DNA of 64,000 nucleotides from Maniola hyperantus (Eukaryota > Arthropoda > Insecta > Lepidoptera > Nymphalidae): positions 620,001 to 684,000 of the forward strand of contig NC_048553.1 of NCBI RefSeq assembly GCF_902806685.2, read 5' to 3'. The notes under the pieces are model-generated. The model ran no database searches. It was not told the DNA's origin and was given only the letters and a program-made list of their open reading frames with translations. Shown piece by piece: positions 63,635 through 64,000 of the stretch. Numbering within the stretch: the stretch's first letter is position 1; each line of letters starts with the position of its first letter. A program made the translations under genes and the position numbers.

Positions 63635-63812
63635 TAAATGCGAAAGTGTGTTTGTTTGTTGGTTTGTCCTTCAATCACGTCGCAACGGTGCATCGGATTG
63701 ACGTGATTTTTTGCATGGGTATAGATTAGGTTTTAATCAGGAGAGTGACATAGGCTATAGGGATTTTTAAAAATCTAAATCCATGCGGACGAAGTTGCGG
63801 GTATCAGCTATT
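63635..63812 (+). mobile_element. Helitron-like element
   Basis: GCGAAAGTGTGTTTGTTTG through CCATGCGGACGAAGTTGCGG and TATCAGCTATT, same subfamily as 2688-2876. Confidence 0.68.
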
Positions 63813-63824
63813 GGTCTTATAAAG

Positions 63825-64000
63825 GAGAGGTTCTGAGTTTGATTCTCTGGTCTGGTATATGGTGGGAGGCTTCAGCCATTCAGCCGTAGCTAGTTACTAC
63901 CCTACCGCCAAGCAGTTTAGCGTTCCGGTATGTTGCAGTGTATTTAAGGGGTAAGTATGGATTTAATAAAAACTTCCATAACCCCTGACCCATCATCACT
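63825..64000 (+). mobile_element. SINE family A, truncated by window end
   Basis: GGTTCTGAGTTTGATTCTC (B-box region), GGTGGGAGGCTTCAGCC, CCGCCAAGCAGTTTAGCGTT match 3190-3440. Confidence 0.7.

Overview
Eukaryotic window, almost certainly lepidopteran (butterfly or moth) nuclear DNA. The basis is three insect genes with GT-AG introns, AT-rich non-coding DNA, and repeat families I recognise as typical of Lepidoptera: Helitron-like elements ending in a short GC hairpin plus CTAG-T, several tRNA-derived SINEs, CR1/Jockey/R1-like non-LTR tails, and many foldback MITEs. No tRNA or rRNA gene, CRISPR array or bacterial-style operon was seen.

Layout. (1) 1-~18,250, plus strand: the 3' half of pasilla (ps, Nova orthologue), five coding exons from the end of KH2 through KH3 to the stop at 11,847, then a 3' UTR of uncertain length. 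(2) ~18,250-22,141: intergenic, MITE-rich. (3) 22,142-24,325, minus strand: an intronless 727-codon receptor-kinase-like gene matching Wsck (WSC, FN3, transmembrane, kinase fold) that lacks three key catalytic residues. (4) 24,326-25,543: a probable shared promoter region for divergent Wsck and IntS1, carrying a MITE with a THAP-like relic. (5) 25,544-61,735, plus strand: Integrator subunit 1 (IntS1), resolved by eye into 36 coding exons. The junction phases agree throughout and sum to 6,102 nt (2,033 aa). (6) 61,736-64,000: repeats, and at 63,454-63,566 the last coding exon of an unidentified convergent minus-strand gene.

IntS1 introns are crowded with transposons. They include an intact Copia element (42,387-46,881) with identical 176-bp LTRs and a 5-bp TSD, inserted into a SINE. 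An R1-like LINE fragment sits at an exon/intron junction, where its 14-bp TSD has duplicated the 5' splice site. A Gypsy 3' end and many MITEs are also present.

The most distinctive signal is repeated local tandem duplication of an exon end together with its 5' splice site. It occurs after ps exon 4 (two decayed copies) and after IntS1 exons 10, 14 and 30 (one decayed copy each). It is spectacular at exon 21, where a 174-bp unit is repeated 11 more times (the last partial) with near identity. All exon assignments are by eye from reading frame, splice consensus, phase and remembered family resemblance; no alignment or transcript data were available.
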